Assembly (NCBI GenBank): GCA_020466095.1
Contig: CM035809.1
Coordinates: forward strand, 27,467,063 to 27,531,062
Direction of reading: 5' to 3'
DNA length: 64,000 nt
Source: Chlorops oryzae
Taxonomy: Eukaryota > Arthropoda > Insecta > Diptera > Chloropidae
The first letter of the stretch is position 1; each line of letters begins with the position of its first letter. The position numbers and the translations under genes are program-made. The notes below the pieces were generated by a model that was not told where the DNA came from, searched no databases, and saw only the letters and a program-made list of their open reading frames with translations. Below are positions 22,161 to 33,393 of the stretch, piece by piece.

Positions 22161-22572
22161 TGTGTGTGTGTGTGTGTTTTAGTACATGTGCTAGTTTATA
22201 GCTTGAATATGTGCCAAATAGAACACATAAACATTAAAGCATATACATAGGATGAAGATGACCCAGGACGAAATATGTTACTTTGCTTTTGTGACGATTT
22301 CAACTTAAGTGGCACTGTATGTCATCGATGACATAGTCGATGAAGGGTTAATTTGGCTTGGAAGTTTTTCAAAATGAAAAAAAAATATCACTTACACCCA
22401 AATACATTTTATGATTATTGGGGCAACAGAAAATATATAAATTCAACTCCTAGATGTATGCTTTTGATAATGTTTAGGCCTTTACCAATGGTTCATAGGC
22501 TCTAAAAAGATCCACACGACTTCTAAAATCCTTCCTGAGGGTAATCTTAAATAGACAAAGTTAAAAAGAGGA
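22161..22572 (+). repeat. 412-bp direct repeat, copy 2
   Basis: Identical by eye to 21145-21556. This copy runs into the complete hAT-like MITE (22419-22655), so it is the parental arrangement or the complete one. Confidence 0.93.
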
Positions 22573-22655
22573 ACAGATTTATGATTATTAAAATTATTCT
22601 TAATATTTACAAGCATACTTTTAGGTGCTTATTTTAAATATTTTCTGTTGCCCTA
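22419..22655. mobile_element. hAT-like MITE with 8-bp TSD, 237 bp
   Basis: TIRs TGGGGCAACAGAAAATAT (left) and the complement of TAGGGCAACAGAAAATAT (right), 17 of 18 matching. The 8-bp direct repeat atgattat lies at 22411-22418 and 22656-22663. No coding capacity. Confidence 0.88.
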
Positions 22656-22666
22656 ATGATTATGTG

Positions 22667-22927
22667 CAGGGCAACCAAAAATATTTAAATTGAACCCTAA
22701 AAATATACATGTCAATATTTTGAAATGTTTCCGATGATGGAACTCTGTGATTTTCTTCAAAACACGCCTATTTATACACACCTTCAGAAGGATGTTATCG
22801 AATTTTACGGATCATGAAAAAGCTGGAACTAAGTTCCACAGGTAAATACTTCTAAATTCGTTTCTTTTTTCTTAAATATTGACGTGCATACTTTTAGGGT
22901 TCAATTTAAATATTTTTGGTTGCCCTG
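22667..22927. mobile_element. hAT-like MITE, related and adjacent, 261 bp
   Basis: Long TIRs of about 54 bp beginning CAGGGCAACCAAAAATATTT. The sequence is a relative of the preceding element. Possible 8-bp flanks attatgtg (22659-22666) and cttatgat (22928-22935) agree at 5 of 8 positions. It inserted immediately beside, and partly using, the first element's duplicated target. Confidence 0.75.
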
Positions 22928-22936
22928 CTTATGATA

Positions 22937-23148
22937 CAGCCCGATTCTGAATATTCCCGGGAACGAATTCCCGGGGAATTTACTTTTCTCGAGACTTAAA
23001 TTGTCTTTTTTAAAATAGATAGGGTAAAGAGAATTATGGATATGGGTCAAATACCCAATCCCTATCAAATTTCTCCCCCCAAATATTTGAAAAAGGAGAA
23101 ATAAATTCCCCGGGAATTCGTTCCCCGGGAATATTCAGAATCGGGCTG
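22937..23148. mobile_element. TIR element with CCCGGG-rich ends, 212 bp
   Basis: Terminal inverted repeats of about 50 bp starting CAGCCCGATTCTGAATATTC, continuing with CCCGGGAACGAATTCCCGGG on the left and its complement on the right. No convincing target duplication. CAG ends would suit hAT or CACTA; I leave it unclassified. Confidence 0.8.
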
Positions 23149-23374
23149 AATTTATCATCAGCCTTGAATGAAAAACTCTGAGCATATTTTAAGGGTAATT
23201 TTTAGTTTTTTCTTCTGATTTTGGGTTAAAAATTTTCAACTTTGCAATGACAAAACAATATCAAGGAGCACTCGGATAGAGCTGGAGTACTCCGAGAAAT
23301 TGCCCATTATTGTTTTGTCTTCATTTTAAATAAAAATAAAAAAAATTTCAAAAAATTCATACTGGGCCGGGAGA

Positions 23375-23812
23375 TGGGCCAAAATTCTTTTTAATGCCTA
23401 AATTTCTGTCGCTGTGAACGAAATCCAGTGTTCGTAAAAGAGCAAATCAAATTAATAACAAATAAATTTTACCAAAAAATTTATGAATAACGAAATAAAA
23501 TACTCTAGTCCAATTGAAAAAAATCGAATATTACCAAACTTCCATCTTGTTTACTCGCAAATTACAGTAACATTGTTGTCTTGTTTGGCAAGACAAGACA
23601 AGAAAAGACAACAATGTTACCGTAATTTGGGAAGGAAAAAAATTGAGTTTTGGTAATAATTGATTTTTTTCAATTGGACTAGAGTATTTTATTTCGTTAT
23701 TCATAAATTTTTTGTTACAACTAATTTTTTATTAATTCGGTTTGCTCCTTCAGAAAAACTGAATTTCATTGACAGGGACAGAAGTTAAGGCATTAAAAAG
23801 AATTTTGGCCCA
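23375..23812. mobile_element. Full-length foldback element, 438 bp
   Basis: The left half, from TGGGCCAAAATTCTTTTTAA, is mirrored to the right end, TTAAAAAGAATTTTGGCCCA. Matching inner blocks include aataacgaaataaaatactc/gagtattttatttcgttatt and aacattgttgtctt/aagacaacaatgtt. Only a few tens of bases at the centre (around 23580-23610) are unpaired. Interior mismatches show age. No TSD was resolved. Confidence 0.85.
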
Positions 23813-25783
23813 GATATAGAATTTTGCTATTTGTAGCTGCTAGATGGAGTTTTTTCGACCAGTTAAAACTACAGTTTTTCTCTCTTTGTCTCAGGCTAAA
23901 ACTTTGTTATACACAGGAAATTAAAATACTAAACAGCTTACGAGGTATAGCAATAAGTAAGTGCGCAACTTAATTATCGGCCATACTCTTTGATATCGAT
24001 TTAAAATTGTTTAGTAGTCAATCTAAAAAAAATAAATATGGGAAGATGCTACACACATTTAATAAATACTTTCAGCAAGTACAGTTAAGCTTTTTTTTAA
24101 ATTTCGACGTGTTGCATCAAGTAAAGAAAAGCTTTGGAGCCTTTATTATAGGCATGAATGTTTGTGAAGACGTTACAGTTGGAAGCTCCAATGACTTGTC
24201 GTTCATATTATACATTTCCACATGGGTCGTTTGATGGCCTACAATGTATGTTCGTGGGTGCTCATGGGCAAGCGTCCCGTTTCAATATTCGGATTTTGTT
24301 CCACATATATCCGCATGTACTTCATATGTAGATAAGTATGAATGACATTGTAAAGAAAAATGACAGCGAAAGAAGAGATGAATAGAAATTCATTATAAGA
24401 ATGTAAGTTTGCATACATTTGTGCATGTTTTTTTCGGTTTTTTTTTTGTTTTGTCTCCCTACAAAGTAGTGTAGACTATTGCTACTGTTTTCAGTTCCTG
24501 CTGGCATTGCTCCAAAAAAATGGAGGGAGGCAAATATTTTTCTATCCTTTTCCTTTCATTCTTGTTTTTTTATTTTTATGTTTATTTGTTTCCCTTTCGT
24601 CACTCTGTCGAAGACTTCAATCCAATGCCCGAAGAGTGTGTCATAATTAAGCGATTTCCCTGTGTCCATCGATAAGTTCTTACGCAGCTTTAAGCAAACT
24701 ATTAAATCTCAATTGCTCTTCAGTTTAAAATCCACTCAAAGCTTTCTAATCGGGCAAGGCAAAGAAAAAATAGTTGCTTCCATTGAACGAGAAGAAGCAA
24801 CTTTCACGCCATGATTCGTAAACCACAATCACAATCACAATCGCTGCGAGTGATTAGTGCTGAAGCAGCAGCAGCAGCAGCAGTTGCCTAACTTTTTATA
24901 CCTACAAAGAGCACACACCGCAACACATACACACAGCCGCACGCGAGAATGGCGGACGTCTGAGAAATGGCTTCGGGGGGAAGTTGCCAAACGTTTTACT
25001 TCCGCCCGCATCATTTCCGTCGCCGTCTCCTTCATCGCTTTCTTTGCCTTCTCCACTTTCCTCCCGTTTTTATTGTTTCATTATGTTTTTTTGTTTGTTT
25101 TGTGTTTTGTGTTTTGTGTTCTCTACTGTATTCCTGTTGATTCCACTTTGCACCGTAAGCTTTGGTATTTCCGCTTCCTTTACCACTTAGAGTCCCCGAA
25201 GACAGTTTATCGAACGCTGAAGTGGTCGTTTTATTTTCGTATTCCTCTTTTCTCGGACGATTTCATTTGTTGACTAATTCACTTCCGCTTGTTTTATCCT
25301 TTTTTTTTTTTGCCTAAGCCGAATGTAAGGAAAATTTAATTACATTTTCGAAGTACATTTTTCAATTTTCAAATCACTTCGTTCGCATGGGACAAGCGCC
25401 TAAACGGCTTAAGCTTTTGCAAGAATAACGTTTTTGGCGATGGGATCAATGACATGCACAGTGCGGATTATAAGGGCTTTAAGGTATAAAACTTTTTAAA
25501 GGTGAACTGGAGAAACCCCATCAGATTTTCTTCGTGTTTCTTAGGTTTCTTAAGAACATCAGTGGTTTGGCTTTAAAGAATGAAAGCCAACAGAGTGAAA
25601 AGTGGTGAAAGTTTGTAAGAGGTGTTGAAAGGAGGAGAGAGGTGGTGGTGGTGGATGTCGATATGATGTTAAATTTGGATTACGGAGTGAGAGATGGAGG
25701 GGCAGGTAAAGAGAGGTGGCGCGCGAGGTTTGGGGAATTGATAGAAGAGGTTAAGAAAATAAAGAAAACTGTTGTAAGAGATG
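23813..25783. other. Gene-free stretch
   Basis: Two kilobases with a (GCA)6 tract at 24864-24883, a pyrimidine-rich region (25015-25120) and several short frames without recognisable features. The frame at 24007-24234 starts without ATG. No gene, promoter or TIR element that I can support. Confidence 0.45.
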
Positions 25784-26456
25784 AAAAGAGATGGAGAGAG
25801 ATGGAGAGAGATGGAGAGAGATGGAGAGAGATGGAGAGAGATGGAGAGAGATGGAGAGAGATGGAGAGAGATGGAGAGAGATGGAGAGAGATGGAGAGAG
25901 ATGGAGAGAGATGGAGAGAGATGGAGAGAGATGGAGAGAGATGAGAGAGAGAGAGAGATGAGAGAGATGGAGAGAGATGGAGAGAGATGGAGAGAGATGG
26001 AGAGAGATGGAGAGAGATGGAGAGAGATGGAGAGAGATGGAGAGCGATGGAGAGAGATGGAAAGAGATTGAGAGAGATTGAGAGAGATGGAGAGAGATGG
26101 AGAGAGATGGAGAGAGGAGGAGAGAGATGGAGAGAGATAGAGAGAGATGGAGAGTGATAGAGAGTGATGGAAAGTGATGGGAAGAGATTGAGAGATGTGC
26201 TAAGAAGGGGAGAGATGTGGAGAGTAGCGGATAGATGTAGAGAAAAGTTGAGAGGATTGAAGAGATGTGGAGAGAAGCGGAGAGATATGGAGAGAATTGG
26301 AGAGAATTGGAGGGAAGTGGAGAGATGCGGAGAGAAGTGGAGAGAAGTGGATCGAAGTGTACAGAAGTGGAGAGAAGTGGAGAGGTGTTGAGAGAAGTGG
26401 AGAGATGTGGAGAGAAGTGGAAAGAAGTGGAGAGATGTGGAGAGAAGTGGAAAGAA
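25784..26456. repeat. 10-bp ATGGAGAGAG minisatellite, pure then degenerate
   Basis: Perfect 10-bp units run from about 25787 to 25942, break at a short GA expansion (25943-25967), continue to about 26160, then decay to GAGA(A/T)GTGGA units of 10 or 12 bp up to 26456. Purine strand throughout. The 256-codon Ser/Leu/His frame and the Glu/Arg/Met frames are readings of this array. Confidence 0.95.
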
Positions 26457-27855
26457 CGTATAAAGAAGTCGTGAGAGTTAAAGAAATTTATTTCAAAGGA
26501 TTTCTTCAGGCCGAAAAACATTCCAAAAAGAGTTTTGTTGAAGTAAAGATGATTAAATCTACATACACTTACGACTATGAGGCTTATTTAAATCCATCAC
26601 ATTTGTAATGAGTCTCTTTAAAATATTAATTTAGCTCTCTTATACCAAACATGTATGCATAGTATGCATACATGCTTAAATGCCGCAAATATTCAAGCCT
26701 TTTGGCACAAAGGACTTCCTTCAGGATATCTTCATGCATTCAATCTGAATGGAAATCTCAAAACTGCGACACTCAAAACCGCTCCGAAAAAGTAAGACGA
26801 GAGAAAATCAAATGCAAATTGTCTGCGATTTCCATCAGAGTGTGTCTTTTTAGCTTATGCAGCACTGTGTCTGTGTCTGGATCGTTTTTTTCCCCTCTTC
26901 TGCGTCTTGAAATTTCCACTGGCATAAGTGAAAAACCTCTTGGTTGTAATTTTTTGCCTAATCCCTTTGGTATTTATTATGCTTTGATTATAATTAATGG
27001 TTGCAACGTTGCTTTTCAAATATAAATAATAAAATAATATAAAACGAAATGAAATGAAATATTTAAGAAGAAAGAAGAAGGGAAAACGAAGAGAAAATTG
27101 TAGTTTCCACACACGGAAAATGCGTGCGTTTGAAGAGTAAGTGCAGTGCTTGCACAAATATTATGAATTGCATTTTATATGAGAGCACTTTCCTCATGCA
27201 CTACAGCTGGGCCATCTTGTGTGCCTGTGGGTATGTGTGTGTGTTTGTTTATGGATGGGGTTGTGTGCGTATGAATTTCAGTGATTTTCTTCATTCACGG
27301 CAGACAGCACGTGAAGGCGGTGGAGCGAAGGAGCAAGCAAACAGACGGACATACACACACACACACACACACACACCCACCCACACACACAGAGGCAGAT
27401 GCATAAATAATGTTGTGTAAATTTTTCGCAAATCATCATATATGAGAGTGTAAAGTGAAAAGTAATTTGTGCGGAGTAAGGAAAACTCTCAAGTAGAAAA
27501 AGAAGTAGCAACTCGGAACACTCGGTTGTAAGAAACTTTAGAAATAGTTGGAAATAAAAACGGAAGTTTTAAAGTTTTTTGTTACGGAAGAAAGTCTTTC
27601 AGGGTCTAGATTTACGCAATCAGTGTAAGGAAATAACAGAAAAGAACATGTAGCTTTTCTAAATTTCAAACAGTTTTTCTTTTTTTTCACTGAGAAAATC
27701 TCAACAATCTTGGGATTAAGCACTTCTGGAGTCTGTGAACTGGGCTGGCAAGGCTCTTGTGCGTAGTAAATCTTTCAAGAAAAGTGCCAATTAAGATGTT
27801 GCATTTCGTTTAATAAGAAAAGAAGATTTTTGTAAACGTGAAAATGGAAATTACA
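26457..27855. other. Gene-free stretch with simple repeats
   Basis: Holds a perfect palindrome (26650-26674), (GAAAT)n near 27047-27060, and an (AC)n tract at about 27353-27391 in a GC-richer patch. No supported gene. Confidence 0.45.
26650..26674. repeat. Perfect 25-bp palindrome
   Basis: CATGTATGCATA, one central G, then TATGCATACATG. Arms of 12 bp match perfectly. It could be a binding site for a POU or bZIP factor (ATGCAT-like) or a chance product of TATG-rich DNA. Confidence 0.6.
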
Positions 27856-27990
27856 AATGTAAGCCCTAAAGTATGCAGCGTATTTTTGTGATTATGTTTT
27901 GGACAACACAATGATACGTAACTTTAGAAGCACAAGAGAAAAATGCATATTTTTTTAAGTAAATTAATAAGGACTTCGCTTTCTTTGACT
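27856..27990. repeat. Dispersed repeat D, fragment
   Basis: Shares 'aagccctaaagtatgcag', 'aatgatacgtaactttagaa'-like and 'aataaggacttcgctttctt' blocks with 8285-8420 and with 1125-1200. Truncated where the 440-bp inverted repeat begins. Confidence 0.5.
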
Positions 27991-27999
27991 GATCTGAAG

Positions 28000-28439
28000 G
28001 TGTCTTAAGTGCCACGGTCCTTTTTTGGTATCGAAAAACTGAAGTGCTTATTGTGAGGTGCTTTTAGGTGCAATTAACGGAATGAGGAGAAATTTTTAGG
28101 TGCTCGTCCCCTTTTCTCTGAAAAAGGGGGCTTAATGTACTGCCCAGCTATAGGACCTGGTTTGGGCTGTATTTCGTACTTACCGTAGTAATATCTAAAT
28201 CAAACTTATTTCGTTCTAAGGTGCTTTTAGGTGCTTTAAGGAAAACAGCCATTTCAGAATATTTTGTAAGAAATTTGAATTTTTATGAATTTTTAAAAGA
28301 AATTTTTGAGTAATTGCCTTGTTTGGCTGGCGAACATGTTGCGGCAGCATGCTGCAGATGTAGCGTTAGCATGCTGCAAAGCAGTTCTCAGCATCGGAGG
28401 CAGTTGAAATGAAAGACTATAGTTGCAATCTAGTAAACG
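28000..28439 (+). repeat. 440-bp inverted repeat, left copy
   Basis: Near-identical (one clear mismatch by eye, ggcgaac versus ggggaac) to the complement of 33394-33835. Landmarks: gtgccacggtccttttttgg, 'aggtgcttttaggtgc' twice, gcggcagcatgctgcagatg. No coding frame. It could be a pair of dispersed element copies or long terminal inverted repeats of a 5.8-kb unit. Confidence 0.9.
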
Positions 28440-29305
28440 CTCTCGCAATACCTATGTTAGCCGAATGGTTAAGTGAGCGGTCCCTGAAGCAAATTTTGCA
28501 TTTTGAAGATGGGATCGAATCCTCGACTAGCCAAATACAAATTTGTTTTTTTATTTTTTTTTATTATTAAATATTAAGGGGTCTAACGTTTAATTAATTT
28601 TAATAGATATATTATATTATGAAATGAGTATTTATAATAAAATTCGTGTTAAATTAATATATATAATCGCTGGTATCTGGCAAATAACGCTCTGAGAGCA
28701 TACAAATATGACGTTCGTGAAGCTGCTACCCCACACCATATAATACCAACTAAATTTGGATGCCAGAATAAGTATGTATGTGCTACTTATGTACCAAGTT
28801 AAAAACTGTTTCCTCGTTTACTTTGGGCGGAAAATCAGTATCCTTCAACAAGGCTTGAACCCATGTGCAAGAGTCAATGTTAGCGATAATAGAACACGCG
28901 GCCCCGCTAACAGAGTGATCGATTTAACAGAGGCGGATCTAACAGAGGCAGATCTGGTGCTGTAACAAGAAATGTTACAAATTTTTGAGAGAAAAAAGCC
29001 CTTGCCTTATGTCTTCAGCATTTATTAGGTTTATGAGAAGTCTATAGCATTGCGTATGTGGCGTAGCACTCTAGCTGTTCTCAGAGTCGAGGGGTAGGAG
29101 GTTTGAGGCCTATCGTAGTTTATTCACTTTAGCATTATTATATTTTCTTTTTGGGTATTTTTTTTTTTTTTTTTTTTAATTAAATAGATAAAGTATAATT
29201 TTCTAAAGAGCGATACTAGTTTCGAGATGTAAAAGACCTATAGAAAAATTTATTCTTTTTCATAAGAGGTGAATTGTAATTGAAGACTTGTTGGTACAAT
29301 ATTAC
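28440..29305. other. Gene-free stretch with tRNA-like pieces
   Basis: Apart from the candidate above, 29052-29118 has A-box-like GTGGCGTAGCACTCTAGC and B-box-like GGAGGTTTGAGGCCT followed by a long T tract (29160-29180). On the minus strand, around 28850-28910, GGGTTCAAGCC resembles a B box. Both are weaker. No protein gene seen. Confidence 0.35.
28452..28532 (+). repeat. tRNA-like (Ser/Leu-type) SINE head, candidate
   Basis: A-box-like TTAGCCGAATGGTTAAG at 28457-28473 and B-box-like GGGATCGAATCC at 28511-28522 give the layout of a class II tRNA (as in tRNA-Ser). The acceptor stem does not pair, and an A/T-rich tail follows (28530-28570). So it is a tRNA-derived sequence and not a working tRNA gene. 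Confidence 0.5.
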
Positions 29306-29562
29306 ACAATTGAATCATCGCCTCGAATAACGTTGTAAGCGACAACTTTAACATTTTTGGAAAATTGCCATGCCAGACAGTACAAACAAACTCATTTCAC
29401 TTCTTTAATGTTCTGAATTGTTGAGAAATTTCCACGGGTTGACCAAATAAAAACACATTTTTGATAGCTTAAGGGGCTAGAGTATTATTGAAAGTGAAGG
29501 TCAAAAAAATAGCATAAAAAATTGATCGCTTACAAAGTTATTCGAGGCGATGATTCAGTTGT
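29306..29562. mobile_element. TIR element, 257 bp
   Basis: Inverted ends of about 38 bp: acaattgaatcatcgcctcg with aataacgttgtaagcgac on the left and the complement, with four or so mismatches, on the right. TACA lies on both sides of the CAATTGAA...TTCAGTTG core, a possible 4-bp target duplication. No coding capacity. Confidence 0.7.
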
Positions 29563-29742
29563 ACATACCAAAGAGTATTAATATATATAAGAGACGCCAA
29601 CGTACTCTATGGCAAATCCCATTTTTCACTCGTTCTCGATGATACCACGTAGATGAGGATACACTATGCTTTGGCAAATGAAACGCTCACAAAGCATGAA
29701 ATCGAGGAAAGAAAGACACTCGAAATGTAGGAATTGATAGAA

Positions 29743-29953
29743 AGGATCAAAACAAAAACGAAAATCTGACTTCTCGCCTTTACGCATTGAGAAACGGTTT
29801 TCATTCATAGTTTTTCGGCAGTCGCGCGATTGTTCTGTTATTCTTTCGATTGCGTGCCGCGCTTATGCGCATATATGAGTTTGTGTGTGCGCCAATCTAC
29901 ATACGTACGTTTGTATTTGGCCTTTGCAATTTTCGGCCGCTGAAAATTCAAAT
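29743..29953 (+). repeat. Direct repeat, ~211 bp, copy 1
   Basis: Matches 30336-30556: aaatctgacttctcgccttt, acgcattgagaa.cggtttt, catatagtttttcggcagt-like, cgattgcgtgcc, gcgcatatatgagtttgtgt, catacgtacgtttgtatttg, ttcggccgct. The second copy has small insertions, so the duplication is old. The preserved blocks are GC-richer than the flanks. Confidence 0.88.
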
Positions 29954-30165
29954 TGATATATTAAATACTCTTTGTACACTCGAAACGTAAGAATTCATTC
30001 CCAGCCAGAAATTTTCTCATAAATGACCAATTCATTAATTTTTTTACCAAGAATATCATGGGGAAAATTTGAGTACTTTTCAATTGCAATGGCAATGTCA
30101 TCGAGAGGTAATATTGTTCATCGCAACTCCAATGGCATTGTCATCGATAAAGGTATCGATACGAC

Positions 30166-30181
30166 GGAGTAGATCTACTCC
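30166..30181. repeat. Perfect 16-bp palindrome GGAGTAGATCTACTCC
   Basis: Lies between the two ~211-bp direct repeats, beside GTCATCGAT motifs. It could be a dimeric factor site; no further support. Confidence 0.5.
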
Positions 30182-30335
30182 ACTGTCGATGACTAACTCG
30201 TGACTTGTACTCTGATGACGGCCAAGCCGTTTGTGTGTAAATTTCGTTAGAAAGTTGGTGTATAATCAGGAGCAGTCACGGCTCTATGTCATGCTGAAAT
30301 CATTGATTCACCGGGACATTTCCGGCTGGGTTAAT

Positions 30336-30556
30336 GGATCAAGACAAAAGGGAAATCTGACTTCTCGCCTTTACGCATTGAGAACCGGTTTTCATTCCTT
30401 ATAGTTTTTCGGCAGTTCAGCCGCTGTGCTGTTATTCTTTCGATTGCGTGCCTTACTTATGCGCATATATGAGTTTGTGTGTGCGCCAATGTACATACGT
30501 ACGTTTGTATTTGGCCGTTGTGTGCCTTTGCAAATTTCGGCCGCTGGAAAATTCAA
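30336..30556 (+). repeat. Direct repeat, ~221 bp, copy 2
   Basis: Second copy of 29743-29953, offset about 590 bp. Differences include a 4-bp insertion (cttc-region, ccttatag) and an extra gtgtgcc near 30520. Confidence 0.88.
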
Positions 30557-31231
30557 AAATCGTTTTTAGACTCGCTCGCTTATGTTGTTTTCCTGTTTCT
30601 ACGTGACCAATTCAAAGTCACTACCGTATGGTTCTGTAGGGTGACTTGCGCGGCGCTAAATGCGAAAAAGTCAAAGCTTGGTCGCTTCGATTACCTTTTG
30701 TAACATTATGAACTTGTTTTTTTTTAGTTTTAATTCGACCCTTTTAATATTTTAATTTTAATTAATTTAATATTTTTTCGGGCCTAGGGTGCAAGCATTG
30801 CTATTACGAAATGTAAATTTTTAGCAATCGAAAATTTTTTTTACTTAATGTTTTTCTGATGCTAATGTAATTTTACTTTTGATATTAACAATTAAATCTC
30901 TTTAAAATTTTTCCTCTGCTGAAATTAGTATTTTCAGCTGTAAAAATACTCCCTTTAAGGTGGGGCTAAATTAAAAATGAATTTTAGAATACTTTTTGAA
31001 TTGCCTTTATATTGAAATTTTTTCAACTACTTAATATAAGGATTTTTTTGAATATTACCAAAATATTAAATTTAAATGTAAGAGAAAAAATTGTTGAAGT
31101 CAATAGCAAAATTGGATTTTTCAAAAATCTTTTTTATGGGTCTTCAACGGACAATGTATTTGCACCATCGAATGTAAACAAGCAAAATCATTCCATTTTA
31201 AATACATACAAGCATTGTTATGCTCATACAT
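30557..31231. other. Gene-free stretch
   Basis: AT-rich, with no repeat or gene that I can place. A 133-codon frame from 31012 runs into the hAT-like MITE and has no recognisable feature. Confidence 0.45.
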
Positions 31232-31503
31232 CAGGGGTCGGCACGCTAGGAACAATTTTTGCGACAGCCACTCACACGTATTGCTTACGCTCTTGTCTCA
31301 GTTTGACGGGATCAGCCGAGCATGCAACATCGAGAGCGGGTATGCGGAAATTTATAGCTTTTTCCGTCAGTTTCAGCTCTTTTATGCTACTTCTAGCTTT
31401 TATTTTTAGCTAGTTTCAGCATTTTTTTTGTTTATTTTCAGTTATTTTTAGTAGCCGCTCTGCTCTCACTCACACAATTACATACCCATTTTGCCGACCC
31501 CTG
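31232..31503. mobile_element. hAT MITE with perfect 8-bp TSD, 272 bp
   Basis: Starts CAGGGGTCGGCA and ends TGCCGACCCCTG, a perfect 12-bp inverted repeat of the common hAT form. The 8-bp sequence tcatacat lies on both sides (31224-31231 and 31504-31511) without mismatch. The interior has no transposase and repeats AGCT/TTTTAGC motifs. The perfect TSD suggests a fairly recent insertion. Confidence 0.95.
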
Positions 31504-31511
31504 TCATACAT

Positions 31512-33393
31512 ATAGAACTTCTTTTCCCTTCCACCATCCTTCCGCGAACGAATTTTGCTCATTTCAATCAATCCTACTAAAAAAAATTTCAAAAGTATGA
31601 TACAGTGTGCAAATATCGAGTCTCTTCCTTTCGTTTTATAAAAAAATTTTCATGAAATATAAATTATGAATATAAAATTCAGCAAAATAGCTTTCTTAAT
31701 GTCTAGAAACAATTTGATAACATTTCATTTTTTATTTTACTATAAAAATTATATCAATATTAAGTAAAATAGGACTTGTCTGAAGAAAGATTTGAAATAG
31801 TCAAATATTGCACACTGTTCGGCTATTTTTTCTTCGTATCGTCTAGTAGCCTTTGCATGCGCACAAGCTTAAAAAAATTTCCATCCCTTTTACTCTGCGC
31901 GAAAGCAAACGCACAATTCATTCAAGAATTGTCCTTTTACGCAAGCTTCTAACATTCGCCTTTCGTTTTTCTGTTTTCAATTACTGTTCGCATTATGAGA
32001 CGGGACGAAATGGCATTGGGTACGAAGTGTATCGCCATATGCGTGGTATGATTTTCAAAATGCAAAGAGAGCCGATAGAGTACATTGTCACCTCTTTATA
32101 TATTAATACTCTTTGTACATACATACATATGAGTTCTATTGTATGTATGTATGTATGTTTGTTAGGTGAGGGATTGTTTGTATGAAAGCCTGTGCATGCT
32201 TTATGTGAAATAGTCAACTGCACCAAAATTCTACGTACTGCTTGTTGGAATCAACACCCACGAGGAAATGACATGAATGAGGGCATGCAATATGCCTTAC
32301 ATTGAAATTTTGACGACACACGATCCATCAAATACGCATTTGACTAAAGCGCCATAGCAAAGTGTCAAATTCATTTTGATATTTCTATAGGTTGATATAT
32401 CAAACGAATATCGTGCCAGCGCACAGTAGGGAACTTGCGGAAAAAAGTCACTTTTTTGACTAATGCTATTCGAAAATCTTCGGTTATATGTATAAAAAAA
32501 AACACCGTTGTAATTCAATACTAAACATTTTATTTCCACATGTGAACCCCCTATCCCCCTTTTTAGGAGGATTCCATATAAAATTACCCTTTTTATAAAA
32601 TTGAGCGTATGCGACAAAAAGCGGCGCATTGCGCAGATAATGAGATCCCGGCTTTTGTTAAAAAACGTATGTCAATTTATTATTCAATGAAAACATTCAA
32701 CACTTCAACATACATTTATTAAAGCTAAAATTATGAGCTTTTAAAGCTATATAAAAAACCGAGCCGACGCCGGGTGTCTTTGATAATTTTCTAGCAAGTG
32801 GCATCACAGTGCCATAGTGCAGCCAGCCCAGCAAATCACGTTTCTGGTAAATTTTCCAAATTTTCTCGGAATTTTTCCAGGAATTTCTCTTGGTAAAGCT
32901 AAATGGGCACAATCGGGAACTTTATTCGAAAACATTTTGTGTACATGTAGCAACTGTCCCTCTCTTGCACGTTGGAAATCGCATATGTGTGAGTGTACAT
33001 CAAAATACTTGCATGTGTGTTGGTAACATTTCGAAGCAGATTTTGCTGGGAGGGGGATGGGGTTGGTTTGGGGGTTCAACAACACCGCCCACCCCACCCA
33101 ACCGACCCTGTTCTTATTATTCATTATCATAACGTATTCAATGTGACGTGTGTAAAAGCCATATAAACGGTAAAGCTTTGTTTATAATCCACCATGAAAG
33201 TTTGGTTTTGTCACTGAGAATCAAGCTCGCAGCAAGGGGGTTTTTGCCGATAACCGAACAAATATCAAAATTGTCCCGTTGTACGCTATTTACACGTTAA
33301 GACATTTCGATAATGAAACAAATTTTCGTTGACAAGGGAGGCAGGAGGAAGAGAGAAAAACGCTACCATACCACATCCCCGCGCGTCCCTAGC
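31512..33393. other. Gene-free stretch
   Basis: Contains an inverted CATA/TATG microsatellite (32117-32160). Frames up to 110 codons occur on both strands without recognisable domains. A GC-richer patch at 32980-33110 has a G-rich/C-rich run. No gene supported. Confidence 0.45.

Noticed and set aside
24857..25273. 138-codon frame starting in a GCA repeat
   Set aside because: Does not begin with ATG, contains a long Phe/Leu-rich run from T-rich DNA, and overlaps an equally open frame on the other strand.
25751..26521. 256-codon Ser/Leu/His frame on the minus strand
   Set aside because: Translation of the 10-bp minisatellite; overlapping frames are open on both strands.
28452..28532. Functional tRNA-Ser gene
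   Set aside because: A and B boxes are recognisable but the acceptor stem does not pair and no terminator T run sits directly after it.
31012..31413. 133-codon frame
   Set aside because: Crosses into the hAT MITE at 31232; no domain and no start context.
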